NCBI GenBank assembly: GCA_035498015.1
Contig: DATKAO010000149.1
Span: 1 to 59,042, forward strand
Length of the DNA stretch: 59,042 nucleotides
Reading direction: 5' to 3'
Source of the DNA: Myxococcota bacterium
Lineage (GTDB): Bacteria; Myxococcota_A; UBA9160; SZUA-336
Part shown: positions 42,380-51,072 of the stretch, in pieces
How positions within the stretch are numbered: the stretch's first letter is position 1
How the letters are laid out: each line of letters opens with the position of its first letter
Made by a program: the position numbers and the translations under genes
The notes under the pieces: generated by a model
Database searches by the model: none
The model's input: only the letters and a program-made list of their open reading frames with translations
What the model was told of the DNA's origin: nothing

Positions 42380-43291
42380 ATGACGGCGCTCGCGGGCAAG
42401 ATCGCGATCGTGACTGGCGCCGGCCGCGGCATCGGCCGGGAGATCGCACTCGACTTCGCGCGGAACGGCGCGGCGGTGGTGGTGAACGACCTGGGCGGCA
42501 ACGCCGACGGCACCGGCGCGGGCCGGGTCGCGGACGAGGTGGTGAAGGAGATCGAGAAGCTCGGCGGCAAGGGCGCGGCGAGCTACGACTCCGTCGCGAC
42601 CATGGAAGGCGGCAGGAACATCTTCCAGACCGCACAGAAGGCGTTCGGCGGCTGCGACATCCTGGTGAACAACGCCGGCATCCTGCGCGACAAGACCATC
42701 TTCTCCATGGAAGAGAGTGACTGGGACGCGGTCATCTCCGTGCACCTGAAGGGTCACTTCTGCTGCTCGCAGCCGTTCGCGCGCTACATCCGCGAGACCA
42801 ACCGGCAGGGCTGCCGGATCATCAACTTCTCGTCGGTCTCCGGGCTGTTCGGGAACTTCGGTCAGTCGAACTACGGCGCGGCCAAGGCGGGCATCGCGGG
42901 CTTCTCGCGCGTGCTCGCGCTCGAGCTGGCGAAGTACGGCTGCACGGTGAACACCATCTCGCCGGGCGCGGCCACGCGCATGACCATTCCGCTCATGGAA
43001 GGCCGCGGCGTGAAGCCGAACCTGGAAGACCCGCTGGTCGGCCCGCAGCAGATCGCGCCGGTCGTGACCTGGCTGGCCTCGCCGCAGGCGCAGGAGCTCA
43101 CGGCGCAGATCCTCCACGTGAGTCGCGGGCAGGTGGCGATCATGCAGCAGCCCGCGCTGATCCGCGCCTTCAAGAGCGACCACCTGTGGACGCAGGACGA
43201 CCTCGACCGCGTGATTCCGGCGCTGTTCGACGCCAAGAAGGCGCACGACGCGCGCGCCAAGAAGGAAGCCGAGCCCGAGGCGCTGTCGTGA
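42380..43291 (+). CDS. Short-chain dehydrogenase/reductase (3-hydroxyacyl-CoA dehydrogenase-like)
   Basis: 303 residues. Rossmann motif GAGRGIG (13-19), NNAG (97-100), catalytic Ser152, Tyr165 and Lys169 in NFSSVSG...SNYGAAKAG. The VVVNDLGGNADG segment and the ~50-residue C-terminal tail after the core resemble the dehydrogenase part of multifunctional beta-oxidation enzymes. It would oxidise a 3-hydroxyacyl-CoA or similar alcohol with NAD(P). ATG has GGAGGA 6 nt upstream and TAGAAT at 42348-42353 as -10, an ordinary leadered transcript. The GST gene overlaps its stop by 4 bp. Confidence 0.88.
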   Translation: MTALAGKIAIVTGAGRGIGREIALDFARNGAAVVVNDLGGNADGTGAGRVADEVVKEIEKLGGKGAASYDSVATMEGGRNIFQTAQKAFGGCDILVNNAGILRDKTIFSMEESDWDAVISVHLKGHFCCSQPFARYIRETNRQGCRIINFSSVSGLFGNFGQSNYGAAKAGIAGFSRVLALELAKYGCTVNTISPGAATRMTIPLMEGRGVKPNLEDPLVGPQQIAPVVTWLASPQAQELTAQILHVSRGQVAIMQQPALIRAFKSDHLWTQDDLDRVIPALFDAKKAHDARAKKEAEPEALS

Positions 43292-43914
43292 TCGAAGTCC
43301 ATCACCTGAACAACTCGCGCTCGCAGCGCGTGCTGTGGCTGCTCGAGGAGCTCGAGCTGCCCTACACGATCGTCCCCTACCAGCGCGACGCCACGACCAA
43401 CCTCGCGCCCGACTCACTGCGCGCCATCCACCCGCTGGGCAAGTCACCGGTGATCAAGGACGGGTCGAACGTGGTGATCGAGTCCGGGGCGATCCTCGAG
43501 TACATCGTGCGCAGGCACGGCAAGGGCCGGCTCGCGCCCGCGGAGAGCGCGCCCGACTGGCCGCGCTACCTGCAGTTCATGCACTACGCCGAGGGCTCGG
43601 CCATGCTGCCGGTCATGCTCAAGCTCTACCTGTCGCGCATCGGCGACGCCGGCGCGCCGCTCGCGCCGCGAGTCACGAGCGAGATCGAGAACCACTTCGG
43701 ATATCTCGACCGGGAGCTGGCCGGGAAAGACTGGTTCGTGGGCAAGGAGCTCAGCGCCGCCGACATCAACCTGTCGTTCCCGATCCAGGTCTGCCGCCTG
43801 CTGCACGGCCTGGACAAGTTCCCGAACCTGGCGCGCTTCCTCGAGCGCGTGCACGCCCGCCCCGCCTACAAACGGGGGCTCGAGAAGGGCGGCCCGTACG
43901 CATTCGGGAGTTAG
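43288..43914 (+). CDS. Glutathione S-transferase family protein
   Basis: 208 residues. Thioredoxin-like N-terminal domain with LNNSRSQRVLWLLEEL (candidate Ser in NSRS), HPLGKSPVI and VIESGAILEYI (glutathione-binding Glu-Ser), then the all-helical C-domain with LSAADINLSFPI. It conjugates or carries glutathione on a small electrophile. GTG start overlaps the SDR stop (GTGA), so these two are translationally coupled. Confidence 0.9.
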   Translation: MIEVHHLNNSRSQRVLWLLEELELPYTIVPYQRDATTNLAPDSLRAIHPLGKSPVIKDGSNVVIESGAILEYIVRRHGKGRLAPAESAPDWPRYLQFMHYAEGSAMLPVMLKLYLSRIGDAGAPLAPRVTSEIENHFGYLDRELAGKDWFVGKELSAADINLSFPIQVCRLLHGLDKFPNLARFLERVHARPAYKRGLEKGGPYAFGS

Positions 43915-43931
43915 CGGGCTAGCCTTCTCCC

Positions 43932-45476
43932 ATGGCGCGCGGATCCCTGGTCCAGGTGATGGACACCACGTTGCGCGACGGCGAGCAGACGCCGAACGTG
44001 GCCTACGCTCCGTCCGAGAAGCTGCAGATCGCGCGGCTCCTGCTCGAGCAGGTGCGCGTCGACCGGCTCGAGATCGGGCAGGTGTTCGTGTCCGAAGGCG
44101 AAGCCGAGGCGGTGAAGCGCATCACCTCGTGGGCGCGCCGCGCGGGTCACTCGGAGCGGATCGAGATCTTCGGCCTCACCGACGGCAAGCGCTCGGTCGA
44201 CTGGATCGTCGAGCACGGCGGCGTGGCCATGAACCTGCTCACCAAGGGATCGCGCAAGCACTGCGAGCTGCAGCTGCGCAAGACGCCGGAGCTGCACTTC
44301 AAGGACATCGCCGAGACCGTGCGCTACGCGCGCCGGCGCAAGCTGATCGTGAACGTGTATCTCGAGGACTGGTCGCAGGGCGTGCGCGACAGCTTCGACT
44401 ACGTGTTCGGGCACATCGAGAACCTGGCCGGACTGGGCGTGCGCCGCGTGTATCTGCCCGACACGCTCGGCACCTTCACGCCCGACGACACGGCGCGCTA
44501 CGTCGAGCTCATGACGCGCACCTGGCCCGAGGTGCACTTCGAATTCCACGCGCACGGTGACTACGGGCTCGCGACCGCGAACTGCCTGGCCGCGGTGCGC
44601 GCGGGGGCGCGCGGCATCCACACCAGCGTGAACGGCATGGGCGAGCGCGCGGGCAACACGAAGCTCGCCGAAGTCGTGGCCTCGCTGCACGATCTCACTC
44701 CGTTCCGCACCGGGGTCGACGAGAGTCACCTGATCGCGATCTCGGAGCTGGTGGCGCGGCTCTCGGGCAAGACCGTGTCCGACAACGCGCCGGTCGTGGG
44801 CCGCGACGTGTTCACCCAGACCGCGGGCATCCACGCCGACGGCGACGCCAAGGCCGACCTGTACGCGAACCGGCTGCTGCCCGCGCGCTTCGGCCGGCGG
44901 CGGCGCTACGCGCTGGGCAAGATGTCGGGCAAGGCGTCGATCGAGCAGAACCTGCGCACGCTCGGCATCAAGCTGCCCGCCGAGCAGCGCGACCTGGTGC
45001 TGCGGCGCGTGGTCGAGCTCGCGGACAAGAAGCACTCGGTCACCGCCGAGGACCTGCCGCTGCTGATCGCCGACGTGTTGAAGACTCCGGGAGAGCAGCT
45101 CGTCCGAATCGAACGCTATGAGTCGCACTCGCAGAGCGACGGCCTGCCCTCCGCGGCGGTGTCGGTGCGCTACCGCGGCAAGACCGCGTCGGCCCGCGCG
45201 ACCGGCGACGGCGGTTACGACGCTTTCATGAAGGCGCTCGCCAAGGCGCTGCGCGGCTTCGGTCTGCGGCTCCCGCAGCTCGTCGACTACAAGGTGCGCA
45301 TCCCCCCCGGCGGAAAGACGGGGGCGCTGGTCGAGACCGTGATCTCGTGGCAGCTCAGTCCGCGCGCGCAGCCCTTCCACACGCTGGGCGTCGATTCGGA
45401 CCAGCTCGCCGCGGCGGTGATCGCGACCGAGAAGATGCTCAACCTGCTGGCGGCGCGGCGCACGGCACGACTTTGA
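43932..45476 (+). CDS. cimA: (R)-citramalate synthase, Leptospira-type
   Basis: 514 residues. HMGL barrel: VMDTTLRDGEQTPNVAYAPSEK, EIFGLTDGKRSVDWI, NLLTKGSRKHCE, YLEDWSQGVRDSFDYV, YLPDTLGTFTPDD, FEFHAHGDYGLATANC and SVNGMGERAGNT. Then FTQTAGIHADGD and YALGKMSGKASIEQNL, and a complete C-terminal regulatory domain with GGYDAFMKALAKAL and RIPPGGKTGALVET. The order and wording of these segments follow Leptospira CimA rather than LeuA. It makes citramalate from pyruvate and acetyl-CoA for threonine-independent isoleucine synthesis, normally inhibited by isoleucine. TAGCCT at 43920 lies 6 nt before the ATG (leaderless). Confidence 0.88.
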   Translation: MARGSLVQVMDTTLRDGEQTPNVAYAPSEKLQIARLLLEQVRVDRLEIGQVFVSEGEAEAVKRITSWARRAGHSERIEIFGLTDGKRSVDWIVEHGGVAMNLLTKGSRKHCELQLRKTPELHFKDIAETVRYARRRKLIVNVYLEDWSQGVRDSFDYVFGHIENLAGLGVRRVYLPDTLGTFTPDDTARYVELMTRTWPEVHFEFHAHGDYGLATANCLAAVRAGARGIHTSVNGMGERAGNTKLAEVVASLHDLTPFRTGVDESHLIAISELVARLSGKTVSDNAPVVGRDVFTQTAGIHADGDAKADLYANRLLPARFGRRRRYALGKMSGKASIEQNLRTLGIKLPAEQRDLVLRRVVELADKKHSVTAEDLPLLIADVLKTPGEQLVRIERYESHSQSDGLPSAAVSVRYRGKTASARATGDGGYDAFMKALAKALRGFGLRLPQLVDYKVRIPPGGKTGALVETVISWQLSPRAQPFHTLGVDSDQLAAAVIATEKMLNLLAARRTARL

Positions 45477-46396
45477 GCGCGCGCGTCCCGCGCGTGCTGG
45501 CCGCCGCGCTGCTCGCCAGCGCCTGCGCGAGCGCGCCGCCGTCAGACCCGGCCGACCAGCCGACTCAGGACCTGCTCGAGGTGGTGGCCGTGCTGCGGCT
45601 GCACGTGGACGACGACACCTACCGCTTCGCGCCCGCGCGCGACATCTCGGGCCGGAACGTGTTCCGCGCCTCGTTCGAGAGACTCGAGACGCTCGAGACC
45701 GCGCACGCCGAGAAGATGTCCACGGGCTACATGACCGACGTGCTGTGGTTCGCGAAGGCGCGCGCGCTGGAGCGGATCGGCGAGTACCAGCTCGCGCAGG
45801 CGCACTACGCGCGCGTGGCCGACCTCGACTCCGAGCTGAAGGAACCCGCGCGCGCGGGCCGCGACGTGTGCGAGCGGCTGCTCGCAGCCAGCACGCCCGA
45901 CGCCAAGCCACCGCCCGACGCGCAGGCCGCGGCGGACCGCTGGACCGAGCGCCGCGCGCAGCTCGAGGCGCTGGGCAAGGACGTCGCGGAGACTCACTGG
46001 CGCTACGTGGTGTCGGAGGAGATCGAGCGCGGCGACGTGGCCGAGGCGGCGTACTTCGCGGCGCAGTCCGAGAGTGACCCGAGCCTCGAGCCCACGGCGC
46101 TGCAGCGCGCGCAGCAGGTCGTGGAGCTGCACCGCGACAGCAAGAACAAGAACCGCCACCTGCTCGCGCTCGCCGACCTGTACGCGGAGCTGTCGCGCCG
46201 CTACGCGCGCCGCAACCCGCCGCCCTCGCTCGGCTTCGACCCGGCCACGTTCGACGAGTACGCGCACGGCGCCACGCGCGTGTACGAGGTGGTGTCGGAG
46301 CAGGATGGCACGGTCGAGAAACTCGAGGCCGCGCACAAGCTCGAGGCGTATCTGAGCTACACGCTGCAGGTCCATGAAGACAAGCTGCCTCACTAG
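45473..46396 (+). CDS. Predicted lipoprotein with helical repeats, unknown
   Basis: 307 residues from TTG 45473, overlapping the cimA stop (TTGA). A signal peptide with lipobox LASAC is followed by helical, TPR-like segments (LWFAKARALERIGEYQLAQAHYARVADLDSE and QQVVELHRDSKNKNRHLLALADLYAELSRRY). No catalytic motif. Probably a periplasmic scaffold lipoprotein working with the larger lipoprotein gene that overlaps its end by 23 bp. Confidence 0.75.
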   Translation: MSARVPRVLAAALLASACASAPPSDPADQPTQDLLEVVAVLRLHVDDDTYRFAPARDISGRNVFRASFERLETLETAHAEKMSTGYMTDVLWFAKARALERIGEYQLAQAHYARVADLDSELKEPARAGRDVCERLLAASTPDAKPPPDAQAAADRWTERRAQLEALGKDVAETHWRYVVSEEIERGDVAEAAYFAAQSESDPSLEPTALQRAQQVVELHRDSKNKNRHLLALADLYAELSRRYARRNPPPSLGFDPATFDEYAHGATRVYEVVSEQDGTVEKLEAAHKLEAYLSYTLQVHEDKLPH

Positions 46397-48647
46397 CCGC
46401 GTCACCATTCTGTGTAGCGCGTTCCTGCTCGCGGCGTGCTCGTTCGAGCACGGGCCGCAGCCCGCCGAGTGGCGGCCGCTCCAGGCCGCGCACGCGGCGC
46501 GCGAGCCGCTGCCCGACACCTCGGAGCGGATCGCCTCGCACCTGGCCGCGGCTGTGCTGGTCGGCCGGCGCCACGAGGCCGAGGCGGCGCGCACGGCGCT
46601 CGAGCACGAGGAGCAGGCGCGCGCCGCGCGCGGAGAGCTGCCCTCGGGGCTGTGCGACAACGCGGCCGAGCTGTTCGCGGCCGCGGGCGGGAGCGACGCG
46701 TTCCCGGACCGCGCGCGCGAGCTGCTGCGGCGCGACGACCTCGATCCCGCGCTGCGCCGCCGGCTCGAGCTGGCGCGTGACTCCGCGCCGCTCGTGGTCG
46801 CCGACGCGCGCCTGTCCGAGGAGACGCGCTGGAAGCTCGGCGCGCTGTTCAACCGCATCGTCGAGCCGCTCTCGACCATGGCGATCAGCGGCGCGATGAA
46901 CCCGATCGCGGCCTCGCGCAGCGCGCTCTCCACGCTGCTGACCGCGCACCAGTTCCCGATCGCCAGCTCGCGCGAGCGCCAGGCGCTGCACACCTGGGAC
47001 GAGTGGCTCGAGCGGCATCCCGACGATCCGCGCGCGCCCGAGATCGCGCGCCGCGCCGACGGCTTGCGCGACCAGCTCGCGCGCGAGCGCGTGAAGAACA
47101 ACCTGCGCGCCGCCGAAGCGGCCGCCGAGCACGGCGAGTGGCGGGCCGTCGCGGTGCTGGCGCACCGCGCGCAGAGCCAGCTCCCGGACGACGCGCGCGC
47201 GGCCGAGCTCGCCGCCCGCGCCGACGCGATCCTGCGCGAACGCGAGGCGCGTGCCCGGCGCAGCCTCGAGGTGCGCGCCTTCGAGAGCGAGTCACTGAGC
47301 GAGTCACAGCGCGTGGCCTGGCAGCGCCTGGCGCGTGCCGCCGCGGCCGCGCCCTACGCCGAGGTCGCGGCGCGCGCGGACGAGCTCGAGGCAACGGCTC
47401 CGCCGCCCGAGCTCGCGCCCGTGGTGCGGCTGGCCTCGAGCTTCGAGCCGCTCGCGCGCGGCGACGAGGACGGCTTCGCCGAGTCATTGGCGCGCGTGCC
47501 CCGGCCCGCGGGCGCGCCCGACACCGCCTCGCGCCAGGCGGGTGCGCTGCTCGCCGACCCGATCCGCAACGCCTGGCCCGCGTACCGCGCGGCCGAGGCG
47601 GCCGACGACCGCGGGCGCCTGGCCTGGATCGCCCTGGGCCAGTTCACCAACGGAGCCAGCAAGCGCGACCTGTGGCGCCCGCTCGAGTATCTGGTCGATC
47701 TGCCCTCGATGGCCATGACGATCGCGCTCTTCCCGCTGCGCGTGCTGCAGTACCCGATGGCGCGCGGTCACTTCGGAGCCGGCGTGCTGCAGGCCGGTGA
47801 GCGCTACGTGGCGAGTCACCCCGACGGCGCGCACGCCGACGAGGTCCACGCCACGCTCGAAGCCCTGTATGCCGACAAGGGCCAGCCGAACGCGGCCCTG
47901 CGCCACGCCGAGGCGCGCCGCGAGCCCGACCCCAAGGAGATCGCGAAGTACCGCAAGGACGCCGCGGCGCAGATCGTGGCCGCCGCCGACAAGCAGCCGC
48001 GCCTGGACCTGAAGGTCGCCTATCTCAGCACGGTGCTGCGCGAGTTCCCGGACACGCCGGCGGCCGCGGACGCCAGGAAGAAGTTCCTCGAGGCGCGGCG
48101 GAGCGCCTCGCCGCAGCGCATCCGGCTCACCAAGGAGTTCCTGCTCGAGCACCCGCCGCTCTGGGCGCCGGGCGCGCTCGGCATCCGCTCCGAGCTGCTC
48201 GACGGCCGGCGCGGGAACGGCGAGATCGCGGATACGGGAGTCACTCTCTTGGGCAGGAACGTGCTCGAGATCGCGCTCGAGGGCCGCGATCCGGTCACCA
48301 GCGAGGTCCCGCCCGACGACTTCGCGCGCTTCGTGGCGCGCCTCGAGGAAGTGAGCCGCTCCTCGCTCGCCACCGACGACCGCGAGCGGGCCGTGGCCGA
48401 CTCGGCGCGCGACGCGTACTTCTCGAGCTCGCGCCTGGGCCTGGTCGAGAGCACGGACCCCCGGCCCGAGGCGCGCTCCGACGCCGTGTTCGAGAGCACG
48501 CACGAGAAACACGGCTGGGTGCGCTCGCGCGAGAGCATCCTGCCCGTCGACCTGGTGCTGCGCGGAGACATCAGCACGCTGGGGCTGGCGGCGTTCCCGC
48601 GCATCCGGCTGCCGGAGTCGACCCCGGACGCCATGCTGTACGAGTGA
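46374..48647 (+). CDS. Large predicted lipoprotein with TPR-like repeats, unknown
   Basis: 757 residues. Signal peptide and lipobox LLAAC. Long alpha-helical middle with degenerate TPRs (WDEWLERHPDDPRAPEIARRADG, GERYVASHPDGAHADEVHATLEALYADKG) and one hydrophobic stretch near 440-460 (LPSMAMTIALFPLRVLQY). The last ~170 residues (from HPPLWAPGALGIRSELLDG) look like a separate beta-rich domain I cannot name. ATG lies 23 bp inside the preceding lipoprotein gene, so the two are co-translated. No enzyme motif. It stops 1 bp before the convergent glcF gene. Confidence 0.72.
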   Translation: MKTSCLTSRVTILCSAFLLAACSFEHGPQPAEWRPLQAAHAAREPLPDTSERIASHLAAAVLVGRRHEAEAARTALEHEEQARAARGELPSGLCDNAAELFAAAGGSDAFPDRARELLRRDDLDPALRRRLELARDSAPLVVADARLSEETRWKLGALFNRIVEPLSTMAISGAMNPIAASRSALSTLLTAHQFPIASSRERQALHTWDEWLERHPDDPRAPEIARRADGLRDQLARERVKNNLRAAEAAAEHGEWRAVAVLAHRAQSQLPDDARAAELAARADAILREREARARRSLEVRAFESESLSESQRVAWQRLARAAAAAPYAEVAARADELEATAPPPELAPVVRLASSFEPLARGDEDGFAESLARVPRPAGAPDTASRQAGALLADPIRNAWPAYRAAEAADDRGRLAWIALGQFTNGASKRDLWRPLEYLVDLPSMAMTIALFPLRVLQYPMARGHFGAGVLQAGERYVASHPDGAHADEVHATLEALYADKGQPNAALRHAEARREPDPKEIAKYRKDAAAQIVAAADKQPRLDLKVAYLSTVLREFPDTPAAADARKKFLEARRSASPQRIRLTKEFLLEHPPLWAPGALGIRSELLDGRRGNGEIADTGVTLLGRNVLEIALEGRDPVTSEVPPDDFARFVARLEEVSRSSLATDDRERAVADSARDAYFSSSRLGLVESTDPRPEARSDAVFESTHEKHGWVRSRESILPVDLVLRGDISTLGLAAFPRIRLPESTPDAMLYE

Positions 48648-49877
48648 CTAGGGGCCGTAGGCGCGAGCGAGCAGCTCGAGCGGGTGGATCACTTCGACCT
48701 CGAGCCCGGCGGCGCGCACGCCTCCGCCGATCTGCAACAGACACCCGGGATTCCCGGTCGTCACGACCTCGGGCGCCGTGTCGACGATCGCCTGGACCTT
48801 GCGCGCGAGCAGCTTCGCCGCCATCTCGGGCTGAGTCAGGTTGTAGATGCCGGCCGCGCCGCAGCAGTCACGGCAGCCCGGCAGATCGAACAGCTCGAGC
48901 TCGGGAATGGCGCCCAAGAGCGCGCGCGGGGCGGCGGCGACGCGCTGGCCGTGCAGCAGGTGACACGGGTCGTCGTAGGCCACGCGCAGCCGCAGCGGGC
49001 GCGGCTTCGCGCGCAGGCCGACCTCGGCCAGAAACTCGGTCGCGTCGCGCACCTTGCGCGCGAAGTCGTCGCCCCGGTCCTTGAGCGCGGCGCCGCAGCC
49101 GGCCGAGTTCACGATCACGGCGGAGACCGAGTCGAGCCGGAAGGCCGCGCGGTTCTTGGCGTGCAGCTCCGTGGCCGTGGCGGGGTCTCCGGCGTGCGCG
49201 TGCAGCGCGCCGCAGCAGACCTGGCCGCCGGGGATCTCGACCTCGAAGCCGTTGCGCGCCAGCACCGAGACCGTGGCGGCGTTCGCGGCGCCGAAGATCT
49301 CGGGCATGACGCAGCCCGCGAAGAACGCCACGCGCCCGCGGCGCTGGCCGTCGGCGGGCACGACCAGCGGGGGCCGGTAAGGGTCGGCCAGCTCGGGCAG
49401 CATGCGCTCCATGCGCGCGAGCGGCGGCACCAGGGCGAGCGCGCGCGTGGCGCGCAGCGCGCGCTGCAAGCCGCTGCGCTGGTAGGCGCGCAGCAGCGCG
49501 AACAGGCGCGCCAGCCGGTCCGGGCGCGCGATCACTCCGCGCAGCGCGAGCCGCTCGAACGCGCGAGTGACTCGGCTGCGCGCGCCGCGCGCGTCGATCT
49601 CGGCGCGCATGCTCTCCACCAGGTGCCCGTAGCGCACGCCGGCCGGGCAGGCCGACTCACACGCCCGGCACGCGAGACAGAAGCTCATCTCGCCCACCAC
49701 CAGCTCGTCGAGCGGGATGCGGTCCTCCGCGACGCCGCGCATCAGGTAGATGCGCCCGCGCGGCGAGCTGCTCTCGCGTCCGGTCTCCTGGTAGGTCGGG
49801 CAGTGCGGGAGACACAGGCCGCAGTGCACGCAGTCGAGCGTGGCGGCGTAGTCGAGGTGGCGGGGCGCGTCGGCCAT
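48648..49877 (-). CDS. glcF: Glycolate oxidase iron-sulfur subunit
   Basis: 409 residues. Two 4Fe-4S ferredoxin motifs: Cys16/19/22/26 (CVHCGLCLPHCP) and Cys67/70/73/77 (CLACRACESACP). Then two CCG domains (QVCCGALHAH and GCRDCCGAAG). It passes electrons from the GlcD/GlcE flavins to the quinone pool at the inner membrane. Last of the glcD-glcE-glcF order on the minus strand, 1 bp after glcE. Confidence 0.93.
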   Translation of the reverse strand: MADAPRHLDYAATLDCVHCGLCLPHCPTYQETGRESSSPRGRIYLMRGVAEDRIPLDELVVGEMSFCLACRACESACPAGVRYGHLVESMRAEIDARGARSRVTRAFERLALRGVIARPDRLARLFALLRAYQRSGLQRALRATRALALVPPLARMERMLPELADPYRPPLVVPADGQRRGRVAFFAGCVMPEIFGAANAATVSVLARNGFEVEIPGGQVCCGALHAHAGDPATATELHAKNRAAFRLDSVSAVIVNSAGCGAALKDRGDDFARKVRDATEFLAEVGLRAKPRPLRLRVAYDDPCHLLHGQRVAAAPRALLGAIPELELFDLPGCRDCCGAAGIYNLTQPEMAAKLLARKVQAIVDTAPEVVTTGNPGCLLQIGGGVRAAGLEVEVIHPLELLARAYGP

Positions 49878-49878
49878 C

Positions 49879-51069
49879 TCAGATGCCCGCCACGAAGCGC
49901 CCGGGCGAGAGCACGCGCGCCGGGTCGAAGCGCGCCTTCAGCGCGCGCATGAGCGCGAGCGCCGGGGGCGGCGGCCCGAAGGCGTCGCAGGCGAGCGCGG
50001 CGCCCGGCGTGCGCTCGATCAGGAGCGCCGCGCCCGCGCGGGCCGCGAGCTCCACGAGCGCGGGCACGCGCGCGAGCGGCACCCGGCCGAGCGCGATCCC
50101 GGCGCGCGGCAGCGCCAGCCGCAACGACGAGTCACCGGCCGCCGCGCACAGGCCGCGCACCAGCACCGGGAGATCGCTCGGCCGCGCGCCGAGCTGCACG
50201 CGCGCGCCGGCCGGCGCGGGCGGCTGCGCGAGCTCGTCGCGCACGGCCGACCAGGCCGCGGGCTCGACGGAGTCACCGGGCGCGTGCGCAAGCTCCGCCT
50301 CGACCTCGGCCGCGCTGCCGGCCGCCCGCAGCCACAGCTCCGCGCCGCCGGCCACCGGGCGCACCGCGGCTGCGAGCGGGCTCTCCGGCGCCACCGCCTC
50401 GGCCGCGGCTGCCAGCGCCGCCTCCAGGCTCGGGAAGCGCGCGCGAGTCACTGCCGTGCGCTCGGGCGCCGCGCGCAGCCGCAGCACGGCGCGAGTCACC
50501 ACGCCCAGGCTCCCGAACGAGCCGCAGTAGAGCCGCACCAGGTCGAAGCCGGTCACGTTCTTCACCACGCGCCCGCCGCAGCGCGTGAGCTCGCCGTTGG
50601 GCAACGCCAGCTCGAGACCCAGGAGGTCGCCGCGCAGCCGGCGCTCCGGCGCGTCCGGAGTCAGCGGGTCCACCGCGATCGTCCCGCCCACGGTCGCGCC
50701 GGCGCGAAGCGGGTCGAAGGGCACGCTCTTGCCCGACGCCGCCGCGGCGCGAGCCAGCGCCTCGAGAGTCACTCCGGCCTCGACCTCGCCCACGCCCTCG
50801 TCCGGGTCGAGCTGCGCCGGCGCGCACAGCCGCCCCAGCTCGAGCCGCACGCAGCTCGCCGCGTCGAGCGGGTTTCCGAGCCCGAGCCCCGTGCCGCCGC
50901 CCACGGGCAAGAGCGCGATGGCCGACTCACTCGCCGCGCGCAGACACGCGGCCACCTCGTCCGCGCTCCCCGGGCGCACGACCGCCGCGACGCGCGCGCC
51001 GCAGACGGTCTCCTGCTCGGCGCGCGAGACGTGACCCGCGCCGACGATCGCCTCGAAGGGGTCGCCCAT
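49879..51069 (-). CDS. glcE: Glycolate oxidase FAD-binding subunit
   Basis: 396 residues. FAD-binding PCMH domain with LLPVGGGTGLGLGNPLD and the RAGATVGGTIAVDP, GGRVVKNVTGFDLVRLYCGSFGSLGVVT segments typical of GlcE. Shorter than GlcD and without its C-terminal catalytic half, as usual. ATG at 51069 is 3 bp after the glcD stop. It joins GlcD and GlcF in the membrane-bound 2-hydroxyacid oxidase. Confidence 0.92.
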   Translation of the reverse strand: MGDPFEAIVGAGHVSRAEQETVCGARVAAVVRPGSADEVAACLRAASESAIALLPVGGGTGLGLGNPLDAASCVRLELGRLCAPAQLDPDEGVGEVEAGVTLEALARAAAASGKSVPFDPLRAGATVGGTIAVDPLTPDAPERRLRGDLLGLELALPNGELTRCGGRVVKNVTGFDLVRLYCGSFGSLGVVTRAVLRLRAAPERTAVTRARFPSLEAALAAAAEAVAPESPLAAAVRPVAGGAELWLRAAGSAAEVEAELAHAPGDSVEPAAWSAVRDELAQPPAPAGARVQLGARPSDLPVLVRGLCAAAGDSSLRLALPRAGIALGRVPLARVPALVELAARAGAALLIERTPGAALACDAFGPPPPALALMRALKARFDPARVLSPGRFVAGI

Positions 51070-51072
51070 GCG

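Noticed and set aside
43911-47165. Very long open frame (over 1000 codons) antisense to cimA and the lipoproteins
   Set aside because: It is a G+C-driven shadow: low-complexity Arg/Ala/His-rich translation with no domains, opposite genes with clear family motifs. The same applies to the long frames at 2335-4257, 5843-7288, 7345-9306 and the N-terminal extension of the sppA frame.
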